Part shown: piece by piece, positions 18,036 to 26,558 of the stretch
Position numbering within the stretch: the stretch's first letter is position 1
Layout of the letters: the number at the start of each line of letters is the position of its first letter
Assembly (NCBI GenBank): GCA_021324015.1
Contig: JAJPJX010000082.1
Span: 1-41,527, forward strand
DNA: 41,527 nt
Direction of reading: 5' to 3'
Source of the DNA: Solibacteraceae bacterium
Lineage (GTDB): Bacteria; Acidobacteriota; Terriglobia; Bryobacterales; Bryobacteraceae
The notes under the pieces: generated by a model
The model's database searches: none
What the model saw: only the letters and a program-made list of their open reading frames with translations
What the model was told of the DNA's origin: nothing
Made by a program: the position numbers and the translations under genes

Positions 18036-18781
18036 AGCTCTTCGCAGAAATGAATCGCGTGCAATTGCGCGCCGCCGCCCCCGAATCGCTGGTGGTTCTG
18101 CCCATCGGGGCCACGGAGCAGCACGGGCCGCACCTGCCCACCGGCACGGATTATTTCACCGTGGAGTCTCTGGCCCGCGAGGCGGCTACCCAACTGCCGC
18201 CCGATATTCCGGTGATCGTCACGCCCGCGCTGCCGTTCGGCTCCTCGCACCACCATTTCATTTTCGGCGCCACGCTCTCGCTCTCTACGGAGACCTACTT
18301 CAAGGTGCTCTGCGAGCTGCTGGAATCCCTGGTTACCGACGGCTTCAGCCGCATCTTTCTGGTTAACGGGCACGGCGGCAATCACGAACTCGCGCAACTG
18401 GCCGCGCGCGACATCTGCCTGCGCCATCCTGTGCACGTGGCCGCGGCTTCCTACTGGACCGCGGCGTGGAACGACCTGATCGCCATCGATGCGCATCGCG
18501 GCCGCCGCCTGCCGGGGCATGCGGGCGACTTCGAGACCTCCATCATGATGTCGCTGCGCCCGGACTTGGTGCCGGCAGAACGCCCGCATCGCGAGGGTGC
18601 GTTCGAGTCCGACCCCGCCGGCTTCCATCCGCCCTGCCGCATCGAGCGTCACGGTTCCTGGCACGAGATCGACGGGTACACCGACAGCCCGGACCGCGCC
18701 ACGGCCGAACGCGGCGCCAGCCTTCGCGCGGCCATCCTGGCCGGATTAGTGCGCGCTTTTGCCGGGTTCTACCGTTCCTGA
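18032..18781 (+). CDS. Creatininase-family amidohydrolase
   Basis: A 249-residue metal-dependent amidohydrolase of the creatininase family. The metal-binding signature is complete: GATEQHGPHLPTGTD gives E29, H31 and D40; NGHGGNHE at 112-119 gives a histidine; GHAGDFETS at 162-170 gives E168. Apart from creatininase itself, members hydrolyse cyclic amides or formamides, for example in FAPy deformylation, mycofactocin processing (MftE) and riboflavin or archaeal cofactor pathways. No mycofactocin genes are near, so that role is unlikely. Four-base ATGA overlap with the enolase-superfamily gene shows coupled translation. Its last 13 bases overlap the convergent MFS transporter gene. Confidence 0.9.
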   Translation: MKLFAEMNRVQLRAAAPESLVVLPIGATEQHGPHLPTGTDYFTVESLAREAATQLPPDIPVIVTPALPFGSSHHHFIFGATLSLSTETYFKVLCELLESLVTDGFSRIFLVNGHGGNHELAQLAARDICLRHPVHVAAASYWTAAWNDLIAIDAHRGRRLPGHAGDFETSIMMSLRPDLVPAERPHREGAFESDPAGFHPPCRIERHGSWHEIDGYTDSPDRATAERGASLRAAILAGLVRAFAGFYRS

Positions 18782-20031
18782 ACCCGCGCGTGATCGCGCG
18801 CGAAGAAGCGCAGATTGCTGTAGAGCACCAGGAGCGCCGTGGCCAGGTAGATCAAGCCGGTGATTCCCAGCAGGCGGTCCACGCCGATAGTCCGCCTGGC
18901 CAGCCCGCCCAGAAACGGCCCGAACCCGGAGATCAGCGCGCCCAGCAAGTTGAGCAGGCCCACCGTGGAGGCGCGCAGCGAGGCCGGCACCACGTCGTAC
19001 GCCGCGGCCACCTGGTTGCAGATGATGCTTCCCGTGAAGAACCCGAAGGCGATGGCGGCGATGCGCGTGGCCTGCAGCGTGACCCCCGCGCCGATCAGGT
19101 ACACGCACGGGCCGGCCCCGAACAGCGCCGCCAGAATCACCCAGTAGCGTGCCGAGTGCAGCCGCTGGTAGTAGCGGTCCGCCAGGGTTGAACCCACCAG
19201 AAGGCCCAGCGCCGTGCCCACCTGTGGGTAGACGCTGGCTTCAAAACCGGCGCGCGCCAGGCCCAGGTGGAACTTGTCGTAGAGGAAGGTGGGCAGCCAG
19301 GCGTAGACCAGAAACAGCCCGTAAGTGGCCACGGCCACGAACCAGTTGACCACCCATAGGGTGGGAATGTGCAGCAGGTCGGCCATGCTCCCGGCGCGCG
19401 CCGTCCGCGCCTCGGGTGCGCGGCGGAAGGCCTCCGGCATGCGGCGGAAAAAGCCCGAGAGCGGCCATGCGTAGCAGATACCCACCGCGCCCAGCATCCA
19501 GAAGGAGACGCGCCACAGGAAGTGCTCGGCCACCAGCGCGCTCAGCGAACCGCCCAGCGCCACACCCACAAGCTGGCTGGTGCCGAAGATGGCGATGGCC
19601 CGCGAGCGCGTCTCCGGGCCATGCGCCGCCGCCATCAGCGCGTAGGCCGCCGGCATGAAGAGGGACTCGGAAACGCCCAGCAGGCCGCGGCAAGTGAGCA
19701 GCGCCCCGGCGGTCGGCGAAAAGCCCGAAAGCAGCGTGAACGTGCTCCACACCGCCAGGCTGCCCACCACCAGCTTGGTCTTCGAAATCCGGTCGCCCAA
19801 AACTCCCGAGAACGGCGAGCACAGCCCGTACACCCACAGAAACAGCGCGCCCGTCATGCCGAGTCCTGTGTCGCTGAAGCCCAGTTGCTTTTGCAGGGCG
19901 GGGAACAGGGTGTACACCACCTGCCGGTCGGCGTGGTTCAGGACGTAGCAGCCCCACAGGAAGCCGATCAGCACCCATTCCGGCGCGAGGCCGCGCCGCC
20001 CTTTCGCTGCCACCGCCGCCGGGGCGCTCAC
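18769..20031 (-). CDS. MFS transporter
   Basis: A 420-residue protein with about twelve hydrophobic segments in two halves and a charged central loop (EAFRRAPEARTARAGS). The loop 2-3 signature of the major facilitator superfamily is present (GDRISKTKLVVGS near residue 80), as is RGLLGVSES in helix 4, reminiscent of the anion/sugar-acid (ACS, ExuT/GudP-like) branch. It is therefore likely to move a small organic acid or sugar derivative across the inner membrane using a proton gradient; the substrate is unknown. The GTG start overlaps the DUF1501 stop by four bases (GTGA), making it the last gene of the five-gene minus-strand operon. Its 3' end overlaps the convergent creatininase gene. Confidence 0.92.
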   Translation of the reverse strand: MSAPAAVAAKGRRGLAPEWVLIGFLWGCYVLNHADRQVVYTLFPALQKQLGFSDTGLGMTGALFLWVYGLCSPFSGVLGDRISKTKLVVGSLAVWSTFTLLSGFSPTAGALLTCRGLLGVSESLFMPAAYALMAAAHGPETRSRAIAIFGTSQLVGVALGGSLSALVAEHFLWRVSFWMLGAVGICYAWPLSGFFRRMPEAFRRAPEARTARAGSMADLLHIPTLWVVNWFVAVATYGLFLVYAWLPTFLYDKFHLGLARAGFEASVYPQVGTALGLLVGSTLADRYYQRLHSARYWVILAALFGAGPCVYLIGAGVTLQATRIAAIAFGFFTGSIICNQVAAAYDVVPASLRASTVGLLNLLGALISGFGPFLGGLARRTIGVDRLLGITGLIYLATALLVLYSNLRFFARDHARVQER

Positions 20032-21350
20032 ACCAGTTCCCGGATCGGCTGGCCGGTTTGGTCGTCCAGAGAGTTGGCGATCTTCACGGGACGGCCCACG
20101 GGAGTCTCGTATTCCTTGGTCCAGTCCACGCCCATCGCCTTGTAGATGGTGGCGAACACGTCGCCCATGCTGGTCTCGCGGCTGGTGACGTTGGCGCCGT
20201 TCTCGTCGCTTGTCCCCACCACCTGTCCGCCCTTCAATCCGCCGCCCCCGATCACCAGCGACCAGCAGTTGGGCCAGTGATCCCGCCCGCGGTCGGGGTT
20301 GACGAACGGCGTGCGCCCGAACTCGCCCATAGCCAGCACGATGGTGGTTGCCAGCAGCCCGCGCCTATCCAGGTCATCCAGCAGCGCGGAAAGCGTGCGG
20401 TCCAGCGGCGGGCACAGCCGGTCGCGGTGCCCCTCGTCGTTTTTGGAATGCGTGTCCCAGGAATTCCCGTGAAAGCCCGCTGCTGTCACGAAACGCGCCC
20501 CGGCTTCCACCAGCCGCCGCGCCAGCAGCGCGCTCTGCCCCACGGCGTCGCGCCCGTAGCGCTCGCGCAGCTTCTCCGGCTCCTTGCCCAGGTCGAACGC
20601 CTGGCGCACCGCCGGATTCAGCAGCATCTTCCACGCCTGCGCCGTGAAGGCGTCCATGCTGGCGTGCTCGGCGCCCGCGTAGAGCCGCTCGTAGCGCTGG
20701 TTCACCAGTTGCAGAAAACTTTGCCGGCTGCTGACGGCCTGCTCGGAAACCGACTTCGGCAGGCTCAGGTCGGCCACGCGGAAGTCCTTTTTGCTTGGGT
20801 CCGGAATGCACATCGGATCGTAGTCCGCCCCCAAAAATCCGGCGCGGAAATACTCCTCGTATTGCCGGCTGCGCTCCCACTGCGGCGTCAGGACGTAGGG
20901 CGGAATGCCGTTGCGCACGCCGGTCTCCCGGGCGATGATCGACCCGATGCTGGGGAAGTGCATGGCCGGGTTGGGTTCGTGGCCCGTCACGGCGTAGTGC
21001 GTGCCCTGCGGGTGATCGTTGCCCTTCGTCCGCATGGAGCGCACAATCGCTACCTTGTCCATGCGCTTGGCCACCTGCGGCAGCAGTTCCGAAACCTGGA
21101 TGCCGCCGACGTTGGTGGAGATGGCCTTGAAGGCCGAGTTCTGCTTGGGGTCCCAGGTGTCCACGTGGCTGGGCCCGCCTTCCAGCCACAGCAGGATGCA
21201 CGCCTGCGCCTTGCCCGGCCCGCCCAGCGTTGCCGCCGCGCGCAGGTATTGCGCCGTGTGGATCCCCAGGAAACCCAGCGACCCGATCCGCAGGAAGTCC
21301 CGGCGCGAAGCCTGCTCCCGCGTCAGCCGCAGACAGCCCGTCCCCTCCAT
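20028..21350 (-). CDS. DUF1501 domain protein (Tat-exported, alkaline-phosphatase/sulfatase-like fold)
   Basis: A 440-residue protein from ATG 21350, chosen because GGAGG lies just upstream; a longer in-frame start at 21410 would reach into the preceding gene. The N-terminus SRRDFLRIGSLGFLG is a twin-arginine signal. The DUF1501 features are present: ACILLWLEGGPSHVDTWDPK near residue 50, DHPQGTHYAVTG, and the C-terminal GEFGRTPFVNPDRGRDHWPN. The family belongs to the alkaline phosphatase/sulfatase superfamily but its reaction is not established. It nearly always accompanies DUF1549/DUF1553 proteins in planctomycetes, verrucomicrobia and acidobacteria, as here (13-base gap upstream). The four-base overlap with the MFS gene ties it to transport. 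Confidence 0.93.
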   Translation of the reverse strand: MEGTGCLRLTREQASRRDFLRIGSLGFLGIHTAQYLRAAATLGGPGKAQACILLWLEGGPSHVDTWDPKQNSAFKAISTNVGGIQVSELLPQVAKRMDKVAIVRSMRTKGNDHPQGTHYAVTGHEPNPAMHFPSIGSIIARETGVRNGIPPYVLTPQWERSRQYEEYFRAGFLGADYDPMCIPDPSKKDFRVADLSLPKSVSEQAVSSRQSFLQLVNQRYERLYAGAEHASMDAFTAQAWKMLLNPAVRQAFDLGKEPEKLRERYGRDAVGQSALLARRLVEAGARFVTAAGFHGNSWDTHSKNDEGHRDRLCPPLDRTLSALLDDLDRRGLLATTIVLAMGEFGRTPFVNPDRGRDHWPNCWSLVIGGGGLKGGQVVGTSDENGANVTSRETSMGDVFATIYKAMGVDWTKEYETPVGRPVKIANSLDDQTGQPIRELV

Positions 21351-21363
21351 CCGCCGTCCTCCT

Positions 21364-23883
21364 TCAGTGATTCTCCGCGAATTCGCGCGAAGATAGCAAG
21401 GCCCAGACAAAATCTTTCAGCGCCGCCTCGCGGTCCGGCTGCCGCGCGATGGCTTCCTCCAGCGCCACTCGCTCCTCGCGTTCGGGCAGCCGGGCGTAAG
21501 CCGCCAGGTAGAACTCGTCGATGATTTCGGCGTTGCTTTTGCCCGCTTTCAGCAGGCGTTGCAGCCGGCCCGAAGGCGCGCTCAGTTTCTGGTTGTACGT
21601 GGGACCGGCCACCATGTGCAGGGCCTCGCCCAGGTTCGCCTTCCCGCTGCGCTCCGGGACGGTCAGCCGGTTCGGACGCCCGTAGAGTTCCAGGAAGCGC
21701 GAATAATAAAGGTCCGGCTGGCGAAGCTGGATCGCCCGGGTCCCCGGCGGCGCCTGCCCCGCCGGCTTGGCGGTGTCGGAAACCGCCGTGCTAAAAGTCT
21801 CCGGCACGCCGGTGACGTCGCAGATGGCGTCCAGCAATACTTCCGCGTCCAGGGGCCGCGGCTGGGCGTGCGAGTAGTTGGTGCGGTCGTCGCGGTTATT
21901 CAGCGCCGGCTGTCCGGACGTCTGGTAGGTTCGCGAGGTGACGATCAGCCGCATCAGCCGCCGCAGGTCGTGGTGGTGCGTGCGAAAATCTTCCGCCAGC
22001 CGCGCCAGCAGTTCGGGATGCGTGGGCGGATTGGTGGAGCGGAAGTCGTCCACCGGGTCCACCAGCCCCCGGCCGAAAAAGTAGCTCCACATTCGGTTCA
22101 CCGCCGCTTCGGCGAAATACGGATGCCGCACCATCCAGTCCGCCAGCGCGCGGCGCGGATTCTCCCGCGCGGAGGCCCGCACCACGCGCCCGTCCAGCAG
22201 CGTGGGCGCCAGTTCCTGCTTGGTCCGCGGATGGTACATCTTCAGGCTGCCGTTCACGTCGCCGTTGCCCATGTCTTCGTCCAGCGGATGGTCGAAGATC
22301 ACGTACTCGCCGCCCGTATCGCCCATCTTGAACATCCGCCCGAAAAAGGCGGCCATGCCCCAGAACTGGTCCTGGCTCCACGTCTCGTAGGGATGGTTGT
22401 GGCACTGCGCGCAATCCAGGCGCCGCCCGAAGAAGACGCGCACTTCTTCGGCCATGGTCTCGCCCGGCGGCCCGATCACGTCGTAGGGCAGGTAGTGCCG
22501 CGAGGGCCCGTCGTAGCCTTGCGCCGCCAGCCGCTCCCAGGCCATGCGGTCGTAGGGCTTGTTCCCGGCGATGCTCTGCCGCACCCACTCCGCGTACATC
22601 TCGCTCCACTTGGGCTGGATGCCGTTCGCAAATACCGCCACGCGGAAGACGTCGTCGAAGCGGTACGTCCAGTAGTCCACGAACTCCGGCGAGCCGATCA
22701 GCGTATCGATCAGCTTCTCGCGCTTGTTCCGGTCGCGGCTTTGCAGGAATTCGCGCACCCGTTCCGGCGGCGGCAGAGTGCCCGCCAGGTCCAGGCAGAC
22801 GCGGCGCAGGAACTCGCCGTCGCCCGCGGGTGGCGAGGGCGCGATGCGAAAGCGCCGCAGCTTGTCGAAGATGAAATCGTCGATGAAGTTGTTGCGCTCG
22901 ACGTTCGGGTACTGCGCCATGGCCGCGCCGATTACGCCCACGGTGGCGCCGGCCGCCTGCCCGGCGGCGCGCACCAGGATGGCCGTTTCGCCGAGGCGCT
23001 GGGCGTGCACGATGCCGTCCTCTCCCACCGCCGCCACGTCTTTGTCGTTCGCCGCGTAGAGCGCCTGGTCGCTGAAATCTTCCGCGCGCCCATCGGCGAA
23101 ATGCGCGGTCACCAGCAGGCGGTGCGTCTGGCCGCGCTCCAGCGTGACCACGGGCGGATACACCTCCAGGCGCAGCACGCGGTTGTCCGCGGTGGGTTCC
23201 GGGCCGAACGGCGCGCCCTGGCGGATCCAGGCCAGAATGGCGCGGTATTCCGGCGAGTCCACGCGGAAGCGGCGCCCGCCGCCGTGCGGCACCGAGGCAG
23301 TCGGCTTGAGCAGCAGCAGGCTCTTTTCCGGATGCGCCAGGTCGATGCGCGGCACGCGCGGCCCCTTGACCTCTGCGGTCAGCACCTGGTAGGCGCCGCC
23401 CTTGACGATCCACTCGTAGTCGTCTTTCGGATACAACGCGCCCGCGGAGAGCTTGAATCCGCCGCGGCCCTTCACCCCGCCGTGGCAGGCCGCGCCGTTG
23501 CACCCCTTGCGCGTGAAGATGCCGCCGATGTCGCGCGCGAATTCGAACGGTCGCGCGTCACGCACGCCCCGGACCTCGAAGTGCGCCTGCGCGCGCAACC
23601 CCTCTACCGCGGCGGTCACCGTCACCTGCCCGTCGCCCGCCGCCCGCAGCACGCCGTCTGCGCCGGCTCGCGCCACGCGTTCGTCGGAGACCGTCCAGCG
23701 CGCCTGGTCCGTCAGGTCGCGCTCGCTTGCGTCGTCGAACCGGCCAAGCGCGATCAGCCGCTGATGGCTCCCCGCGCCTTCGAGCGTCCGCTTTTCCGGC
23801 GCCACCCGCAGCGACACCAGCCGCGCGTCCGCCGCGTAGAGCGTCATCGCCGCGGCGAGCAGGACCGCGCCGCGCATGCTCAC
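21364..23883 (-). CDS. DUF1549/DUF1553 (PSCyt2/PSD1) secreted cytochrome-like protein
   Basis: An 839-residue secreted protein. After a short signal (MRGAVLLAAAMTLYA) comes a bacterial Ig-like (Big2) domain at about 25-105 (LIALGRFDDASERDLT). A planctomycete-cytochrome-like segment follows, with CNGAACHGG near 130 (a C-x4-CH spacing), then a second Ig-like region, and DUF1549 with RRLDCAQCHNHPYETW near 485, a standard CxxCH haem site. DUF1553 closes the protein (AEAAVNRMWSYFFGRGLVDP, SRTYQTSGQP). The family is thought to take part in periplasmic redox or degradation of complex substrates, but no reaction is proven. The GTG start lies inside the previous stop (GTGA, 23880-23883); a nearby ATG at 23877 is the alternative. 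It is the central member of the operon. Confidence 0.93.
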   Translation of the reverse strand: MSMRGAVLLAAAMTLYAADARLVSLRVAPEKRTLEGAGSHQRLIALGRFDDASERDLTDQARWTVSDERVARAGADGVLRAAGDGQVTVTAAVEGLRAQAHFEVRGVRDARPFEFARDIGGIFTRKGCNGAACHGGVKGRGGFKLSAGALYPKDDYEWIVKGGAYQVLTAEVKGPRVPRIDLAHPEKSLLLLKPTASVPHGGGRRFRVDSPEYRAILAWIRQGAPFGPEPTADNRVLRLEVYPPVVTLERGQTHRLLVTAHFADGRAEDFSDQALYAANDKDVAAVGEDGIVHAQRLGETAILVRAAGQAAGATVGVIGAAMAQYPNVERNNFIDDFIFDKLRRFRIAPSPPAGDGEFLRRVCLDLAGTLPPPERVREFLQSRDRNKREKLIDTLIGSPEFVDYWTYRFDDVFRVAVFANGIQPKWSEMYAEWVRQSIAGNKPYDRMAWERLAAQGYDGPSRHYLPYDVIGPPGETMAEEVRVFFGRRLDCAQCHNHPYETWSQDQFWGMAAFFGRMFKMGDTGGEYVIFDHPLDEDMGNGDVNGSLKMYHPRTKQELAPTLLDGRVVRASARENPRRALADWMVRHPYFAEAAVNRMWSYFFGRGLVDPVDDFRSTNPPTHPELLARLAEDFRTHHHDLRRLMRLIVTSRTYQTSGQPALNNRDDRTNYSHAQPRPLDAEVLLDAICDVTGVPETFSTAVSDTAKPAGQAPPGTRAIQLRQPDLYYSRFLELYGRPNRLTVPERSGKANLGEALHMVAGPTYNQKLSAPSGRLQRLLKAGKSNAEIIDEFYLAAYARLPEREERVALEEAIARQPDREAALKDFVWALLSSREFAENH

Positions 23884-25523
23884 GATGGCCTCCGGGCAAT
23901 CACCATCACGGGAATCTCCTCCTCGGCAATGGGCGGCTGCAACTGCCCACCGTGCACCACCCGCACCACCACGCGCGCGCGAGCCGGCACGGTGGTCAGC
24001 GGCGCATCCGGCGCGGCTACCAGCATCACCGCCAGGCTCTGCTCTCTGGCCACGTAGCGCTCCAGTTTGCCGCCGTTCGGAAGCGGCGGCTTCTCCGGCG
24101 GATTCTCGAGCGCCGGCACGGCCGTCACTCCCGGCGGCAGCCCTTCCACCGCCATGGCCACATAGTCGCTGAATCCCTCTTCCCGGTCGATGCGCACGTT
24201 GACCGGACGGCTGGCGCCGGCCTCCAGGTTCACGTGGTCTTCCTCCACCTCCACCTTGCCCACGTGCGGAATCTGCGGCCGCACCAGCACCCGATACAAA
24301 AAATCATCTCCGGCGCAGTCCGTGGTGATGTCGCGAATCTGCATCCGGTACTCGCCCGGCGCGCGCAGGCTCACGGTGGTCTTGGCCTCGATCATCTTCA
24401 TCATGTACAGGCCGTTGTTGTTCAGCTTGGTGTACACGTCGGTGGCCATCTCGCGCCCCCCCGGCTCCATCAGGCGCACAACCGGGTTGAATCGCGGCAG
24501 AGTCGCTCCCGGAGTCTCGATTTCGATCGCCAAATCCTCCGCCTGGTTGACCCGCAGCCGGATGGCGTGCGCTTCCCCGGGATGCGTGATGCGTCCCTCG
24601 ACCATGCCGGGCGCGGCCATCCACGGGATCTCGGGCGCATCCTCGGCGGCCGCATGGAAGACTTCCGGCGGCGCCGCGTTTCCCGGGGTTCCGCCGCGGC
24701 GGGCGAGATCCGCCAAACGGTCCCGCTCGAGCGGCCGCGTGAACTGCCGCTCTTCCCAGGCGGGTTTCAGCGGCGGGTGCAGCACCGGCGCCGGCGTCAC
24801 GCCCGGCGAGATGCGGAGATGGTAGGCGAAGTCCGGGCCCCCCTGCCCCGAGAATCCCTGCACCTGCACGCAATACCGGCCTCCCCGCGCGAAGTGCTGG
24901 ACCAGCCGCGCCCCGGTGGAGAGGCCCGGAAAATAGAGCGGTTCGTCGTTGAACCCGATGCGGTTCAGGCGGTGCGGATCGAACCAGCTCCCCGAGGGCT
25001 CGTACAGAACCAGCTCGGGGTCGAACTTCGCTTCCGCGGCGCCGGCTTCGAAGGTCAGGGTCTGGTTCGCGGCCACCTCGATCCAGTAGGCATCGCTTTC
25101 GCCCGGCTGCGCCAGCCTTCCGTTGATCACCAGCGGGAAGCGCCGCAGCGTCTCGCCCGCCTGCTTCTCGTCCACCACCGGTTCGGCGACCACGTCGAGC
25201 GCCAGCTTGTTGGTGACGCCGCGTGGAGTCACCACGCGGAATTCATGCCGCCCCTGGCGCGCATCCGGCGCGACGGCGATCCGCACATGCGCCAGATCGG
25301 CTCCCGCGCTCAGCACCCGTGCCTCCAGACCCGTGTCCTGGAATACCACCGCCCGCGCGCCGTCCAGTTCCGCCCCGCGGATTTCCGCCTCGAAGGCGCT
25401 CTCGCGCTGCGCGGCCGCCGGATAGATGGAGCTGAGCTGGGGTTCGGCGGATTTCTTCGGCGCGGCGCCGAAAGCCGCCGCCAGCGCCAGCGCGCACAAC
25501 CCGCCGCTGCGTTTCAGGCCCAC
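23880..25523 (-). CDS. Secreted protein with pre-peptidase C-terminal (PPC)-like domains
   Basis: A 547-residue protein with signal peptide (LCALALAAAFGAAPK). The first part resembles an IPT/TIG sandwich (LSSIYPAAAQRESAFEAEI), followed by PPC-like repeats: an ESDAYWIEVAANQTLTFEAG segment near 140-160 and a second around EDLAIEIETPGATLP, each a jelly-roll often found in secreted proteins. No catalytic motif is recognised, so binding or presentation of the partner proteins is the likely role. Proteins like this commonly sit beside DUF1549/DUF1501 genes. The GTG at 25523 overlaps the amidohydrolase stop by ten bases; the 3' end overlaps the DUF1549 start by four. Function unknown. Confidence 0.85.
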   Translation of the reverse strand: MGLKRSGGLCALALAAAFGAAPKKSAEPQLSSIYPAAAQRESAFEAEIRGAELDGARAVVFQDTGLEARVLSAGADLAHVRIAVAPDARQGRHEFRVVTPRGVTNKLALDVVAEPVVDEKQAGETLRRFPLVINGRLAQPGESDAYWIEVAANQTLTFEAGAAEAKFDPELVLYEPSGSWFDPHRLNRIGFNDEPLYFPGLSTGARLVQHFARGGRYCVQVQGFSGQGGPDFAYHLRISPGVTPAPVLHPPLKPAWEERQFTRPLERDRLADLARRGGTPGNAAPPEVFHAAAEDAPEIPWMAAPGMVEGRITHPGEAHAIRLRVNQAEDLAIEIETPGATLPRFNPVVRLMEPGGREMATDVYTKLNNNGLYMMKMIEAKTTVSLRAPGEYRMQIRDITTDCAGDDFLYRVLVRPQIPHVGKVEVEEDHVNLEAGASRPVNVRIDREEGFSDYVAMAVEGLPPGVTAVPALENPPEKPPLPNGGKLERYVAREQSLAVMLVAAPDAPLTTVPARARVVVRVVHGGQLQPPIAEEEIPVMVIARRPS

Positions 25524-26419
25524 TGCGGGAAAAACGCCTTCCAGTTCTCGTACAGGATCATATCCTGCACTTCGGCCGGGATCTTCGGCAGGGCCGTCCC
25601 CTCCACCACCCGGTTCACGTTTCGCAGCCCCGACACAATGTTGTCCATGGTACCGGACGGAAAATCGGAACCAGGCAGAATCTTATGCTCCACCCCGTAT
25701 TCCATGGCCGTGACCAGAGCCTGCCAGTAGCGCCAGGGACGGTAGTGCACGGCGCTGATGTCCGTGTAAACGTTTGGGCACTTGCGGATCAGCACCATCA
25801 CATCGGTCTCCCACGGATGGCCCAGGTGGGCGATGATCATCTTCAAGTCCGGGAAGTCCATGGCCACGTCCTCGAGTTGGAGCGGCAGGCCCCACTTCAG
25901 CCGCGCCGCGGTGGGAAACGTGGTGCCCTGGTGCCACATGATCGGCAGCCCGTACTGCTGGCACTTGCGGAACAGCGGCCAGTGGCTGCGGTCCTGCGGA
26001 TCGAAGTGCTGGTACACCGGACCCAGCTTGAGCCCCTTCAGCTTCAGTGTCTTCACGCAGTGATCCAGTTGCTCCCGGCAATCCGGCTGCGTGGGATCCA
26101 CCGAGGCCCAGCCTTCGATCTTCTCCGGGTGCGCGGCGGCGTACTCCGCGATGACTTCGTTGGGCACCCACATGCCCGAAGCCTTCGCTTGCAAGCCGAA
26201 AACCACCACCTTGTGCACGTCCCGCGACACCCGCCAGTGATCGTCGGGTTTTGCATCATAGACGTGCTTGTCCAGGTTGGCCGAGTAGGCCAGCCCCCCG
26301 CTTCGTTTCAGCTTCACCAGCTTGGCGGCCAGCGCTTCCTCCGCGTATTGCTCGCTCAGATGATCCGGGTACCACATCAAGTGCGTGTGGCAGTCAATGA
26401 TGCGCGGTTGCTCTGGCAT
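25514..26419 (-). CDS. Amidohydrolase-2 family metal-dependent hydrolase
   Basis: A 301-residue TIM-barrel hydrolase/decarboxylase. The N-terminal metal motif DCHTHL gives H11 and H13; further ligands are in MWHQGT, AHLGHPW and the C-terminal aspartate in PGSDFP. This is the pattern of the ACMSD/gamma-resorcylate decarboxylase-like amidohydrolase_2 group, which includes lactonases and decarboxylases for aromatic or sugar acids; the substrate is not predictable. No signal peptide, so cytoplasmic, unlike its three secreted operon partners. It is the first gene of the minus-strand operon and is divergent from the second TonB receptor across a 139-base gap, so the two may respond to the same signal. 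Confidence 0.9.
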   Translation of the reverse strand: MPEQPRIIDCHTHLMWYPDHLSEQYAEEALAAKLVKLKRSGGLAYSANLDKHVYDAKPDDHWRVSRDVHKVVVFGLQAKASGMWVPNEVIAEYAAAHPEKIEGWASVDPTQPDCREQLDHCVKTLKLKGLKLGPVYQHFDPQDRSHWPLFRKCQQYGLPIMWHQGTTFPTAARLKWGLPLQLEDVAMDFPDLKMIIAHLGHPWETDVMVLIRKCPNVYTDISAVHYRPWRYWQALVTAMEYGVEHKILPGSDFPSGTMDNIVSGLRNVNRVVEGTALPKIPAEVQDMILYENWKAFFPQWA

Positions 26420-26447
26420 GCGCGTTCCGGTTCTAGTCCCAATTACC

Positions 26448-26476
26448 TTGACAGGTTTGCATTAGAGGTTTATAAC
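26448..26476 (+). promoter_or_regulatory. Strong sigma-70-type promoter of the second TonB receptor gene
   Basis: TTGACA (perfect -35) at 26448-26453 and TATAAC (five of six) at 26471-26476 with 17 bases between. Transcription would start near 26483, giving a leader of about 75 bases. It lies in the divergent gap with the amidohydrolase operon. Confidence 0.75.
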
Positions 26477-26558
26477 ACATGGAAAGCTGGCGAGGCTTGT
26501 GGAGAACGGGGCCATCAAGCTGCGCGGGGTGATTCCGCACGCCAAGAAGGAGAGTTCA

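Noticed and set aside
21559-24057. An 832-codon plus-strand open frame
   Set aside because: It is antisense to the DUF1549/DUF1553 gene, with low-complexity H/R/Q-rich sequence and no start signal.
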